NCBI GenBank assembly: GCA_039185015.1 | Contig: JBCDAU010000022.1 | Coordinates: forward strand, 1-64,000 | Length of the DNA: 64,000 bases | Direction: 5' to 3' | From: JBCBSZ01 sp039185015 | GTDB lineage: Bacteria > Actinomycetota > Acidimicrobiia > Acidimicrobiales > Poriferisodalaceae | Shown here: positions 34,405 to 43,502 of the stretch, one piece after another | Numbering within the stretch: the stretch's first letter is position 1 | How the letters are laid out: every line of letters starts with the position of its first letter | Notes under the pieces: generated by a model | Told to the model about the DNA's origin: nothing | The model's database searches: none | The model's input: the letters and a program-made list of their open reading frames with translations, nothing else | Translations under genes and position numbers: made by a program

Positions 34405-35880
34405 TCACCGCATGGCTGCGGCGTACAGCGACTCGCCCGTGCGCGCCGCGGTCTCGGCCACCTCCACCATGCGGGGGTCGGCGAAGGGGTCCTGCGCGCG
34501 GGCTCGCCAATGGCTGACCGTCTCCAGCGCGGCGGCCTGGACGGCGTCGGTGCCGGCCGACTCGTCGAGGCCGAGCGCGGCGGGCGTCGGTCCGGAGAGC
34601 AGCAGCCGTTGGAGGTCGTACCGCTCGCGGTCGGCCACCGTGACGACGCCACTGGCGACGAGGTGGGCAGCTCGGATCTGCCCGAACTCGACGGCGCTGG
34701 CCTCGAGTTGCTCGGCATCGCGGTCGATGCCGCTCGCGAGCGCGGGATCGTGGACGCCGACGTGGCGTGCGAGCGTGCGGATCGCGGCGAGCGCCGATCG
34801 CGCCTGCAGCACCCTCGCTCTCGGCAGGAAGTGCTCCGCGATGACGCGTTGCAGCTCCGGGAGGCCGGAGTGCTCGACGAGCTTCGGCCCCAGCTGTGCC
34901 GCCGTCGTCGCCCCGCGCCGGATCTCCGCGACCGCGACGCGGATGCCGAACATGCCGAGCCGGCCGAGCAACTGGTCGCGCAGGTCCACCGTCAGCTCGG
35001 AAGCGTGCGGGTCGCGCAGCTCGTCGGCGGACAGCAGCATCCGCTCGAGGACCTCGTCAGGCGTCGCGGCGAGCGTGCGCAGGGCAGCAGCCTCCTGCTC
35101 GACGAGGGTCAGGCCGGTCTCGGCGAGCAGGCCGGTCACCGGCACGACGTCGGCGACCAGCCGCGACACGTCGGGGTCCGAGAGGTAGCGGGCCGCGATC
35201 CGTCGCGACGAGTCCATCGCATCGGATCGGCCTGCGCCGATCTCGTCGGCCCGAGACAGCACGGCGACGGCGTTCACCGGGGAGGCCGCCGTCACCGACC
35301 GGTCCATGAACGCGTCGAGGAAGGCGACGTCGGACCGGTGCAGGTGGCGCATCAGGTACACGACCGCGTCCGCGTCGGTCGGACCGTGCTCGTCCGACTC
35401 GAGGAAGTCCCGCGTGCGCCGTGAGTTCTCGTCGTTCACGGAAGCGAGACCGGGGGTGTCGATCAGGGTGAGCTCGGCGAGCGCCCTGCTCGGCCAGCGG
35501 ATGTCGAGCGACGCGACGTCGGCTTCCCGCAAGCCGTCGAGCTGCACGGACAGCTCTCCGTCGTGGCGGTTGAAGGGGAGTGCGCGTCGCGTGCCATCGT
35601 GGAGCACGGCACCGACGTCGTAACCGGTACCGCGGCGGTACCAGCTCACGAGCCGGGTGCACTCGCCCGCGTCGGTCGGGGCCAGGCGCTCGCCGACGAG
35701 CGCGTTGAGCAGCGTGGACTTCCCGGCCTTCACGCGGCCGGCGATGGCGACCCGCAGCGGTCCTGAGAGTCGCTCCACGATGGCGTCCGCCTCGGCCCGA
35801 TGTGGGGTCCCGCCGAGGCGGCTCCGGAGCCCCTCCGCCAGGACGAGGACCCGGTCGGCCAGGTGCGCGTTGGCGGTCAT
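34405..35880 (-). CDS. IniC-like dynamin-family GTPase
   Basis: 491 aa, soluble and without a membrane helix. G1 GRVKAGKSTLLNALVG, G3 LIDTPGLASVND, G4 VLSRADEIG. The length (IniC of M. tuberculosis is about 493 aa) and the order match iniA-iniC: the stop of the IniA-like gene and this ATG overlap as TGATG at 35880. Bacterial dynamins remodel membranes by GTP-driven assembly; IniA/IniC are induced by cell-wall drugs. As a soluble partner it probably works with the membrane-bound 615-aa protein. Final 100 residues helical (stalk). Confidence 0.82.
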   Translation of the reverse strand: MTANAHLADRVLVLAEGLRSRLGGTPHRAEADAIVERLSGPLRVAIAGRVKAGKSTLLNALVGERLAPTDAGECTRLVSWYRRGTGYDVGAVLHDGTRRALPFNRHDGELSVQLDGLREADVASLDIRWPSRALAELTLIDTPGLASVNDENSRRTRDFLESDEHGPTDADAVVYLMRHLHRSDVAFLDAFMDRSVTAASPVNAVAVLSRADEIGAGRSDAMDSSRRIAARYLSDPDVSRLVADVVPVTGLLAETGLTLVEQEAAALRTLAATPDEVLERMLLSADELRDPHASELTVDLRDQLLGRLGMFGIRVAVAEIRRGATTAAQLGPKLVEHSGLPELQRVIAEHFLPRARVLQARSALAAIRTLARHVGVHDPALASGIDRDAEQLEASAVEFGQIRAAHLVASGVVTVADRERYDLQRLLLSGPTPAALGLDESAGTDAVQAAALETVSHWRARAQDPFADPRMVEVAETAARTGESLYAAAMR

Positions 35881-37727
35881 CACGATCCTCCGATGCCGTC
35901 CACCGTCTGGACGATCCGGTCCAGGGTGGCGAGTTGCTCGTCGAGTCGACCTCGGGTCGCGATCGACTCCTCCTGTGTCTGCTTGGCCTCGGCCTGGGCG
36001 GCCTGACCTGCGGCGGTGTAGGTCTGCTGCAGCTCGGCGAGGCGTCCGGTGAGCTCGTCCCGGAGCTCGCGGTGGACGTCGCGGACGAGGTTGGTGATCT
36101 CGTTGCCGACCTCGAGCTGCACGTCGTCGACGAACTGGCGAACCTGGGTGCGCGCGTTCTGTCGGCGCACGGTCACCTTTCGCTTGCGGTCCTCCATCAG
36201 CTGGAAGCCGCCGAAGAGGGCGCCCGCGCCGAGCAGGACGGGGTTGGTCGCCATGAAGGCGGCGACCGCTCCGGGCAGGAAGTTGCCCATCATCCCGAAC
36301 ATCAGGACGCCGCCCTGGGCGCCGCGGGCGCCGGTGAGGGCCGTGCGGAAGCTGGCCTTCGCTCCGGATTCGCTCTCGTCGATCGAGCGCTCGCGCCACA
36401 GATCCTCGACGGTGAAGCCTGCGCCGCGTCGGCCGAGTCCGTCGAGCCGGAGGTCCTCCTCTTGGATCAGCTCGACGGCCTCGGCGCGGATGGCGCGGCG
36501 TCGGTCCTCGACGAGCGCGAAGACTCGGGCGACCGTGTCGGCGACCGAGCTCTGCAGCCGACGGGCGAGGTCGTCCCACTCACCACCGTTCTTGAGGGTC
36601 TCGATCTCGAGGTCCATCTCCCGGGAGGCGTCGCGGAGGCCGGAGCGAAGTTGGTGCATCGCCGCTGTGGTGAGGTCGGCGATGCGGTCGTTGACCAGCA
36701 GCGCCCACTTGGCGCCCGGGCCGCGGAGGTGCTCGAGACGCGCGTTGGCCGCCTCGATCCGCGCGATCATCGACCTCAGCGCCTCGGGGTCGTCGGCGAC
36801 GGCTCGCTGCTCACGAAGCCCGCTGGCGACGAGCGATGCGACCGAGCGCAGGTCGTCGGTCGACCTGGTGAGCGCCGCCGCTCGTGCGGGCTCGATCACC
36901 CGCTCGCCCAGTCCGGCGAGCAGCTGCGGGAAGTTGCTGGCCTCGTTGAGCGCCCGGTCCTTCCGGGCGAGCGCGGCAGCCCGCAGGTTGCTGGACACGG
37001 CGACGGTGGGGATCCGGACGCCGGCCCGTTCGAGGTGACCGCGGTTGAGCTCGACGACCCGTCGCCACTCCGGGTGCAGGTCGATCTTGGTCTGGGCGAA
37101 CAGCACGGTCGGGCACAGCTCGGCCGCCCTGCGGAGGAAGTCGATCTCGGGCGCCGAGAGCTCGGCCGAGGCATCGGAGGCGAGGATCAGCCCGTCGGCG
37201 TAGGGGAGGAACGACAACGTGGCGGCAGCGTGGCCGGCGCCGAGACCGCCCATGCCGGGCGTGTCGACGATGACCAGACCGTTGGCCAGGATGGAGCTCG
37301 GGGCGACGATCTCGACCCGTTCGACGCCTCGCTCGTTGCCCGGGTTGCCGGACTCCGATACCCAGGACGCGAGATCGGCGACGTCGATGCGCTCGGCGGC
37401 GGGCTCGCCGTCGACCCGTCGGCGCACGATCGCGGCCGGCTGGTCGCCGTGGCGGAGCAGCGTGATGGCCGAGGTGGCCAGGTCGTCGTCGACCGGGCAC
37501 AGCTGTTGACCGAGCAGCCCGTTCACGAGCGAGCTCTTGCCTTGCTTGAACTCACCGACCACGGCGACCACGGTGGCCGGCCGCCGGAGGCGAGCTCCGG
37601 CGGCCGTCACGCGGTCGACGAGATCGGTGCGGCCCAGCTGCTGGAGCAGCCGGGACAGCTCGGCGGCGCTGGTCGCCACCGTGGTCGCCGGGGAGTCGGC
37701 GGCCGGTGGGGTGGCCGTCGCGGTCAC
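35880..37727 (-). CDS. IniA-like dynamin-family GTPase with membrane paddle
   Basis: 615 aa. G1 VGEFKQGKSSLVNGLLG, G3 IVDTPGMGGLGAGH, G4 AQTKIDLHPEW. After a helical stalk there is a hydrophobic pair at about residues 470-520 (GVLMFGMMGNFLPGAVAAFM and NPVLLGAGALFGGFQLMEDR), the membrane insert expected of bacterial dynamin-like proteins such as IniA. GTG 37727 has AGAGGAACG upstream. It remodels or repairs the cell membrane, most likely with the 491-aa partner. The size agrees with mycobacterial IniA (about 640 aa). Repeat copy 4 precedes it. Confidence 0.83.
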   Translation of the reverse strand: MTATATPPAADSPATTVATSAAELSRLLQQLGRTDLVDRVTAAGARLRRPATVVAVVGEFKQGKSSLVNGLLGQQLCPVDDDLATSAITLLRHGDQPAAIVRRRVDGEPAAERIDVADLASWVSESGNPGNERGVERVEIVAPSSILANGLVIVDTPGMGGLGAGHAAATLSFLPYADGLILASDASAELSAPEIDFLRRAAELCPTVLFAQTKIDLHPEWRRVVELNRGHLERAGVRIPTVAVSSNLRAAALARKDRALNEASNFPQLLAGLGERVIEPARAAALTRSTDDLRSVASLVASGLREQRAVADDPEALRSMIARIEAANARLEHLRGPGAKWALLVNDRIADLTTAAMHQLRSGLRDASREMDLEIETLKNGGEWDDLARRLQSSVADTVARVFALVEDRRRAIRAEAVELIQEEDLRLDGLGRRGAGFTVEDLWRERSIDESESGAKASFRTALTGARGAQGGVLMFGMMGNFLPGAVAAFMATNPVLLGAGALFGGFQLMEDRKRKVTVRRQNARTQVRQFVDDVQLEVGNEITNLVRDVHRELRDELTGRLAELQQTYTAAGQAAQAEAKQTQEESIATRGRLDEQLATLDRIVQTVDGIGGS

Positions 37728-37797
37728 GTCGTCGTTCCTCTCTGTCGTCGTCTCGAGTCGATCCGGAGGTGGACCGACTCGCCGGTGCCACGGCCCG

Positions 37798-37860
37798 GGC
37801 GCAGGCCGTCAGGCCGAGGACACCGGGAGGGAGGCTGGGGCTCCGGGACCCCAGCCGGGC
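37798..37860. repeat. Dispersed intergenic element, copy 4
   Basis: In the 140-bp gap between two minus-strand genes of the dynamin cluster. AGGCCGTCAGGCCGAGGACA then CCGGGAGGGA, followed by the perfect 8-bp stem GGCTGGGG (37833-37840) and CCCCAGCC (37849-37856). It is downstream of the acidic protein gene (stop 37868) and could cut transcription before the dynamin pair. Confidence 0.75.
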
Positions 37861-37867
37861 AGGTTGA

Positions 37868-38950
37868 TCAACTGATGCCGCTGAACATGTCGTCGACGCT
37901 GGCCTCGGAGGCGTCGGCGTCGGCGAGCGAGACGTCCAGCTCGGTCGGCTGCGGATCCGCGGGCGCCTCGGCGACGACGGGCTCGACCGCCGGGGCGGCC
38001 TCGACCGCCGGGGCGGTCTCGGAGGCCGGGGTGGTCCCGATGACCTCGGGAACCACCGGGGTGGCCTCGGTCTGGTCGGCCGCGGCGGCCTCCTCGGCCT
38101 CGGGGGCGGCGGGGACCGCATCGGCCTGGCCGACCGAGGCCTCGGCGCCGACCACGAGCGGGATCATCGTCTCCCCCGCCGGGTCGTCGTTCTGCACGAC
38201 CGTGAGGGCGAGCTCGGCATCGGATCCGTTCTCGGTGAGCGCGTCGGCCAGCGGCGACGGACGGTCGACGCCGGGCTCACCCTGCGGCTGCACGGCGAGG
38301 TGGTCGTCGGGGACGATGCCGCGGCCGGCGCCGGCCTGGGCCAGCGGGCTGTCCTCGGCCCCGGGCGTCGCCTCGGCGGACTCCGGCGCCGCTGCGGTGT
38401 CGGTGGCGCCGACGTCGGCGATGCCGGCGACGACCTGGAAGCCGTCCTCGGCGACGGTGTCGTCGAGCGCCTCACCGAGCTTCGCGACACCGGCCGTGGC
38501 GAGGCCGGTGGCCGGAGCCTCGACCTTGCCCCAGATCCCGGCGGCCCAGGTGCCCTCGACCTGCTCACCGATGACCTCGGTGACCATGCCGGCGACGGCC
38601 TGCGGGCCCTCCTGGATGGCGTCGACGACGTCGCCGCCGTGGTCGATCACGTCCTCGACCCAGGTGCCCTCCGCCTCGTCGGCGACCAGGCCGACGCCGG
38701 TGCTGATCAGGTCGTCGGTGCGGCCGTGCCAGACATCGGCGACGGCACCGGAGGCGGTGTCGCCGAGGGTGTCCTCGACGTAGCCCCAGCCCTTCTCCTC
38801 GACCAGCCGCTCTCCGACGTCCCAGAGCCCGGCCAATGGCGTGCCCTCGGTCTTGTCCTCGATCCAGCTCTCGGCGTCGTCGATCTCGTCCTCGATCCAG
38901 TCCTTCGCGTCACTGGCCGTCTCTTCGATCCAGTTCCACCAGCTGCTCAT
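37868..38950 (-). CDS. Acidic protein with amphipathic N terminus and ADADASEASVDDMF tail
   Basis: 360 aa, very acidic. The first 35 residues (SSWWNWIEETASDAKDWIED, then EIDDAESWIEDKTEG) repeat W-x2-D/E spacing every 11 residues or so, as in amphipathic helices that lie on membranes. The middle is helical and unlike any family I know; residues about 190-335 are Ala/Pro/Glu/Val low complexity. It ends in ADADASEASVDDMFSGIS, nearly identical to the last 18 residues of the next protein upstream. No enzyme motif. It occupies the iniB-like position before the dynamin genes but I see no IniB homology. Confidence 0.75.
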   Translation of the reverse strand: MSSWWNWIEETASDAKDWIEDEIDDAESWIEDKTEGTPLAGLWDVGERLVEEKGWGYVEDTLGDTASGAVADVWHGRTDDLISTGVGLVADEAEGTWVEDVIDHGGDVVDAIQEGPQAVAGMVTEVIGEQVEGTWAAGIWGKVEAPATGLATAGVAKLGEALDDTVAEDGFQVVAGIADVGATDTAAAPESAEATPGAEDSPLAQAGAGRGIVPDDHLAVQPQGEPGVDRPSPLADALTENGSDAELALTVVQNDDPAGETMIPLVVGAEASVGQADAVPAAPEAEEAAAADQTEATPVVPEVIGTTPASETAPAVEAAPAVEPVVAEAPADPQPTELDVSLADADASEASVDDMFSGIS

Positions 38951-38992
38951 CGTTCTTCGTTCCTTCGTGTGTGTCGTGTAGGGATGCCGGCC

Positions 38993-40309
38993 TCAGGCGA
39001 GGCCGGTGAACATGTCGTCGACGCTCGCTTCGGAGGCGTCGGCGTCGGCCAGGGCGGTGTCCAGCGAGCTGGGTTCGTCCACGGCCGGGGGCGGAGGCGG
39101 CGGGGTCGCCGCCTCCGGCGGGTCGCTCGCCGAGACGAGCGCGGTCACGCCGGCCTCGGTGGGAGCGGGTCCGGCGATCGCGTCGACCGCCGGGATCTCG
39201 GGGACCTCGACCGCGGCGATCCCGGCGAGGGGATCGACGACGGTGGGGTCCGCGTTCGGGGTGGGTGGCGGATCGGTCGTCGCCAAGGGGTCCGCGTTCG
39301 GGATGGGTGCCAGCTCGGCCGTCGCCGACGGATCCTCGGGCGCGAGCTCCCCGGTCAGCGGGTCGATGGACCCCGGCTCTGCGGAGGGGAGATCGGTAGC
39401 CGAGGCCCCGGACGAGAAGCCGGCGTCGGCGTCCCACTCGCGGATCGTGCCCTGGTCGGTCGTGACCGCGACCATCTCCACCCCGGCGTCGAGGCCGGCT
39501 CCGAGCACGTCGATGTCTGCCTCGGCCTGGAAGCCCTCGATGACGGTCTCGCCGTCGTCGAGTCGCTGGTAGCCGATCGAGCCGCCGATCGTGCCCAGCC
39601 CGGGCTGGGTGTAGGAGCCCTCGAGCCCGACCACCAGTGCGCTGCCGTCGTCGTCCTCCAGGTACGTGACGTCGACGCCGCCGCGGATGACCGAGCCGTC
39701 GGGCCGGCGGAGCGTGCCGTCGGCGTCGACCGAGACACCGAAGTGCTCGTCGGTGCGGACGACGTCGACCTCTGCCGAGCCGGACACCAGCCCGTACGGC
39801 GTCGGGAACGTGCCCCGGGCCTCGACGTCGACCACCAGGTCGCCGTCCGCTCCGACCTGCACGGCGCCGGCGGCGTAGGGCAGGGGGCCCCAGTCCACTC
39901 CGGCGGCGCCCGAGGCGCTCAGGCCGTCCTGGTCGATGGCGAGTGCCATGTTCTGGTCCAGCGCGCCGGCCGTGTGGTGGATGCCGTCCTCGCCGATGCC
40001 GGCGCTGACGTTGGCGATCGGACCGAGGTGAACGCCGGCGGAGAAGTTGCCGTTCTCCCAGTCGAGGTCCACGACGCCGCCGGTCACCCGTTCGATGGGA
40101 TCGAACACGTAGTCGTCGGTCAGGTCGAGCACCCCGGAGAGCGCCCCACCCGACATGCTGTCGGCGGCGTTGCCGACCACGGCGACCGCCTCGGCGGTCC
40201 CCGAGGCGAGCGCCCCGACGGTGTCGACGGCGGCGTCGGCGACCTCGGTGGCGGCGTCCCACGCGGCACCGGCCACGTCGCTCGCCTTGTCCTTGATCCA
40301 GCCCAACAT
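38993..40309 (-). CDS. Beta-rich protein with 11-mer N-terminal helix and ADADASEASVDDMF tail
   Basis: 438 aa. ATG 40309 has GGAGGT 7 nt upstream. Residues 1-55 form an Ala-rich amphipathic helix (GWIKDKASDVAGAAWDAATE). Residues 75-290 are long alternating strands rich in Gly/Asp (GGVVDLDWENGNFSAGVHLG, VEARGTFPTPYGLVSGSAEV), like a beta-barrel or solenoid. Residues 300-415 are Pro/Asp/Ala low complexity. The tail ADADASEASVDDMFTGLA is shared with the 37868 gene. Its own promoter-like element (40356-40402) matches the one upstream of the Hsp70 gene. Function unknown. Confidence 0.75.
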   Translation of the reverse strand: MLGWIKDKASDVAGAAWDAATEVADAAVDTVGALASGTAEAVAVVGNAADSMSGGALSGVLDLTDDYVFDPIERVTGGVVDLDWENGNFSAGVHLGPIANVSAGIGEDGIHHTAGALDQNMALAIDQDGLSASGAAGVDWGPLPYAAGAVQVGADGDLVVDVEARGTFPTPYGLVSGSAEVDVVRTDEHFGVSVDADGTLRRPDGSVIRGGVDVTYLEDDDGSALVVGLEGSYTQPGLGTIGGSIGYQRLDDGETVIEGFQAEADIDVLGAGLDAGVEMVAVTTDQGTIREWDADAGFSSGASATDLPSAEPGSIDPLTGELAPEDPSATAELAPIPNADPLATTDPPPTPNADPTVVDPLAGIAAVEVPEIPAVDAIAGPAPTEAGVTALVSASDPPEAATPPPPPPAVDEPSSLDTALADADASEASVDDMFTGLA

Positions 40310-40355
40310 CACCGGACCTCCGGTGACGGCTGGGGGTGCGTCGTCGTCATGGAGT

Positions 40356-40402
40356 GAACGTACGAAGCGTGCGTCTCCGGGTCGTCGGGCGTGTGCCCGA
40401 AC
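40356..40402 (-). promoter_or_regulatory. Shared 47-bp promoter element, copy A
   Basis: On the minus strand GTTCGGGCA-N2-CGCCCGACGA, a 14-nt variable middle, then CGCTTCGTACGTTC. It contains the palindrome TCGGGC-GTGT-GCCCGA (plus-strand 40385-40400) and TACGTT as a -10 box (minus strand of 40357-40362). A start site near 40350 puts the palindrome centre at about -42, the class II activator position. Identical in length and 35 of 47 bases to the element at 43413. Confidence 0.6.
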
Positions 40403-40438
40403 GACCTCCCGATCGAGGAAGCCATGTCAGCGGGCTCC

Positions 40439-40753
40439 TCACCCGAGACCGAACCCGTCGAAGGGCTCGGTCTCGGAGACGGCGTCGAGGCCCGGCTCGG
40501 GCTCGATCGCGGTGATGGTCGGGGGATCGTCGAAGCCGAGTCCGAGCTCGGCGTCGGACCGGTCGACGGCCAGCAGCTGGGTCTCGATGAGACCGAGGTG
40601 CGTGTCGTCGGCGGCGACGAGCTCGGTATCCGCAAGCGGCAGCAGCTCGACGTCGTGCTGGGCGTCCGCTGCAGCCGGGAGCACGGGCAGCGGGGTGTCG
40701 AAGGGGTCGCCGAGCAGGTCGTCGGCGAACAGCGGGTCGTGGTCGAGTGACAT
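40439..40753 (-). CDS. Small acidic protein of unknown function
   Basis: 104 aa from ATG 40753 (GGAGAA upstream). Very acidic, no Cys, mostly disordered. It contains FADDLLGDPF near the start, and the downstream-operon neighbour Hsp70 ends in DDLLDDPLGV, a possibly related motif. Its end EPFDGFGLG vaguely resembles the F-x-G-L tails of the two neighbouring acidic proteins. It lies 24 bp after the Hsp70 stop, so it is in the Hsp70 transcript. Confidence 0.6.
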   Translation of the reverse strand: MSLDHDPLFADDLLGDPFDTPLPVLPAAADAQHDVELLPLADTELVAADDTHLGLIETQLLAVDRSDAELGLGFDDPPTITAIEPEPGLDAVSETEPFDGFGLG

Positions 40754-40777
40754 CGGGTTCTCCGTTCGCATCGGTGC

Positions 40778-43384
40778 TCAGACGCCCAGGGGGTCGTCGA
40801 GCAGGTCGTCGGTCGCCTCGTCGACGACCGGGGTCGGGACCGCGGGCTCGTCGGCGGGGTCGTAGAACTCCCCGCCGGGGACGATCGCGGTCTGGAAGGT
40901 CTCCTCCGCCGGTGGCGGCTCTGCTCCGACGACCTCGGGGATGAGGTCGCGGGTCAGGCGGCCGTCGTCCGGGTTGGCGGCATGGGTCTCCGGTGGTGCT
41001 TCGGGCACCTCGGCCCCCGGTTCCGTGAGGATCAACGGGTCCGTCGCGTCGGAACCTTCGACCGGATCGACCGGGTCGGTGCCGAGCACGTCGTCCCCGA
41101 CTTCGTCCCCGAGCTCGTCGTCCGCACTCGGCGCATCCGATCCGTCCGTCGGTGACACGGGGCCACCGACGTCGTCGATCGTGGGAGCGTCGTCCTCGCC
41201 GGCGTCCTCCACCGGCTGGGCGACGTCCTCGGTCTCGGCCGGCGCGGCCGTGTCGTCACGATCCTCGTCGCCGTCGTGCCCGTCCTCGTCCGCCTCGACG
41301 ACCTCGTCGAAGACGTCGGTCGGGATCGTCGAATCGGTCGGAGCGTCGGAGCCGACTGGGTCCGGTACAGGTGGCGGATCCTCGGGCGGCTCCGCAGGGG
41401 TCTCCGGCGGCGCCTGGTCTGCCGGGACCGGTTCGTCCTCGCGCGCCTCCTCGATCAGCGCGTCGATGCGCTGGTCCTGCGCGAAGTCGCGCATCCGGTC
41501 CTCGAACTCGTACCGCAGCGCTGCGACGGCCTCGTCGACCGACTGTCCGGGCGCAGCCCGGAAGCGATCGAGCAGACCGTCGAGGTCGCGGCGGAGTCGG
41601 TCGGCGTCCTCCGGAGAGGTCCCCTCGGGCAGCTCGAGGCCGCCGAGGCGATCGCGGAGCTGGTCGCGCACGGCCTCCAGCTCGGGATCGGACAGGATCG
41701 GGGGCAGCACCGTGGACTCGGTCGCCGAGGCAGCGGCGATGTCGGGCCGAGCAGCGGTGGGGACGGCGGGCTCCTGGTTGGTCGGGTTCGGTCGTGCGGG
41801 GCGGGGCTGCCCTGCGAACGTGGCAGCGCGACTGTCGGCGGGCGCAGCCGGGGCGGCGGCCGTCGACGCCGCCGAGAACGAGGCTGGCGATCCGCCACCT
41901 CCTGCGTCATTCGTCGCGGCGGTGCCCACGTCGGCTGGGCCGGGTCCGGCATCGAACTCGTCGAGGGCGGGCGGCTCGAAGAAGGCGGCCGCGTCCTCGA
42001 TCTGGTCGGCGACCGCGTCGCTGATGGCCTCCACGTCGTCAGCGCTGAGCTCGTCGTCGGCTGGGAGACCGACGTCGCCCGGGAGCTCGTCGGCCGCGAG
42101 CTGCTGCTCGTCGTCGCCGTCCCACCATCGCCGGTAGGCGAGGTAGCCGCCGACCCCGACCGCAGCCGTGGTCGCACCGGCCGCGCCGACGCTCACGAGC
42201 TTGCGGAGCGTCCGCCGACGCTCCGGATCGGTCGATCCCTCGCCGCGGGGCCGGCGCGTCGATTCGCGCCCGGGGGAGGCGGCCGCGTCGGCGACATCCT
42301 CCGCGGTGGGGGCGTCCGTCGCATCGGCGCGTGCGGCGCCCGATGCGACCGCAGCGCCGGCCGCGATGGCCAGCTCCGGGTCGGCCCCGGGGATGGTGGG
42401 CGCGCCGACGGCGGATGCCACGGCCTCGCCCACCAGGGGGATCCGTGAGGTGCCGCCGACCAGGACGACCGCCTCGAGCTCGTCCTCACCGATCCCGGCG
42501 CCGCCGACGGCCCGTCGCAGCGCGCCGACAGCGTCGTCGAGTCGGGGCCGCAGCGCGGCCTCGAGCTCGGTGCGGGCCATGCGGACCTCGGTGTCGAGAC
42601 CGGGGAGACGCACCGGGATGGTGGTCTCGGTCTCCGAGCTCAGCGCCTCCTTGGCGGCCACGCAGGCGAGGCGCAGCCGGGCGACGCCGGCCCGCACATC
42701 CGGGTCGGTGGCGTCGAGCTCGCGGAGCTGGCCGTCGAGCACGGCGTCGACGTGAGCGAGGACCAGGTGGTCGACGTCCACGCCGCCGAGGCGCTCCAGC
42801 CCCTCCGGCCGACCGAGCACCTCGGCGCCGTCGGTGGTCGAGCGGACGATGGCGACGTCGACGGTTCCGCCGCCGACGTCGAACGCCGCGACGACCTGGC
42901 CCGGACGGATCCCGCCGAGCGCGAGGTGGTGCCGCACGGCAGCCACCGGCTCGGGCAGGAGGACGATCCGGTCCTCGACGTCGGCCAGCCGAGCGGCCTC
43001 CCGCAGCAGGTCGAGCTTGAACTCTCCCCAGTTGGCGGGGTGGGTCAGCGCGAGCTCCTCGACGGCCTCGCCGACCTGGGTCTCGGCCCGGTCGACGGTG
43101 TGCCGGAGCAGGTGCCCCATCAGCGCTTCTGCGCCGTACGGGGTGCCGTCCAGCACGTACGGGGCGCTGTCGCCCAGCCGTCGCTTGAACTCGCGGGCAC
43201 CCGCTGCCGGGTGCTGGGCCAGGTGCGCCTCGGCGGCTTCGCCGACGAGCACCGTGCCCTGGTCGATGGCCACCACCGACGGCATGGCGATCGTCCGGTC
43301 CGCCAGCTGCACGGCCTCGGGGCCGGTGCTGGCATGAACCGCTGCTGCCGTCCAGGTGGTCCCGAGATCTACTCCGAGACGCAT
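40778..43384 (-). CDS. Membrane-anchored Hsp70 (DnaK-like) protein with acidic C-terminal half
   Basis: 868 aa. Residues 1-345 are a full Hsp70 ATPase: phosphate-1 GVDLGTTWTAAAV, phosphate-2 AAFDVGGGTVDVAI and adenosine motif VVLVGGTSRIPLVGE. The usual peptide-binding domain is missing. Instead a basic stretch (DPERRRTLRKL) leads into one membrane helix (about 395-418, AAGATTAAVGVGGYLAYRRW), followed by about 450 residues of acidic, low-complexity sequence with one helical segment (540-640). ATG 43384 has GAGGAGGT 7 nt upstream. The nucleotide-binding domain would face the cytoplasm. It probably acts with the dynamins downstream. Confidence 0.85.
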   Translation of the reverse strand: MRLGVDLGTTWTAAAVHASTGPEAVQLADRTIAMPSVVAIDQGTVLVGEAAEAHLAQHPAAGAREFKRRLGDSAPYVLDGTPYGAEALMGHLLRHTVDRAETQVGEAVEELALTHPANWGEFKLDLLREAARLADVEDRIVLLPEPVAAVRHHLALGGIRPGQVVAAFDVGGGTVDVAIVRSTTDGAEVLGRPEGLERLGGVDVDHLVLAHVDAVLDGQLRELDATDPDVRAGVARLRLACVAAKEALSSETETTIPVRLPGLDTEVRMARTELEAALRPRLDDAVGALRRAVGGAGIGEDELEAVVLVGGTSRIPLVGEAVASAVGAPTIPGADPELAIAAGAAVASGAARADATDAPTAEDVADAAASPGRESTRRPRGEGSTDPERRRTLRKLVSVGAAGATTAAVGVGGYLAYRRWWDGDDEQQLAADELPGDVGLPADDELSADDVEAISDAVADQIEDAAAFFEPPALDEFDAGPGPADVGTAATNDAGGGGSPASFSAASTAAAPAAPADSRAATFAGQPRPARPNPTNQEPAVPTAARPDIAAASATESTVLPPILSDPELEAVRDQLRDRLGGLELPEGTSPEDADRLRRDLDGLLDRFRAAPGQSVDEAVAALRYEFEDRMRDFAQDQRIDALIEEAREDEPVPADQAPPETPAEPPEDPPPVPDPVGSDAPTDSTIPTDVFDEVVEADEDGHDGDEDRDDTAAPAETEDVAQPVEDAGEDDAPTIDDVGGPVSPTDGSDAPSADDELGDEVGDDVLGTDPVDPVEGSDATDPLILTEPGAEVPEAPPETHAANPDDGRLTRDLIPEVVGAEPPPAEETFQTAIVPGGEFYDPADEPAVPTPVVDEATDDLLDDPLGV

Positions 43385-43412
43385 GTCGTCTACCTCCTCG
43401 ATGAACAGCTGC

Positions 43413-43459
43413 GAACGTACGAAGCGAGGTCGCCGAGATCGTCGGGCGGATGCCCGAAC
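43413..43459 (-). promoter_or_regulatory. Shared 47-bp promoter element, copy B
   Basis: Upstream of the Hsp70 gene. Palindrome TCGGGC-GGAT-GCCCGA (43442-43457), -10-like TACGTT (minus strand of 43414-43419), predicted start near 43407 and 5' leader of about 23 nt with the GAGGAGGT site. Same blocks at the same spacing as copy A. The LuxR-type regulators encoded next door are the natural candidates for binding it. Confidence 0.62.
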
Positions 43460-43502
43460 CGGGACCGGTACCGCACCCGAGGGGCGGCCCGGTCCCGATC
43501 CG

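Noticed and set aside
35802..38783. Plus-strand 993-aa open frame opposite the dynamin and acidic genes
   Set aside because: An antisense shadow caused by very high GC3; low-complexity product without family motifs, while the minus strand encodes intact GTPases.
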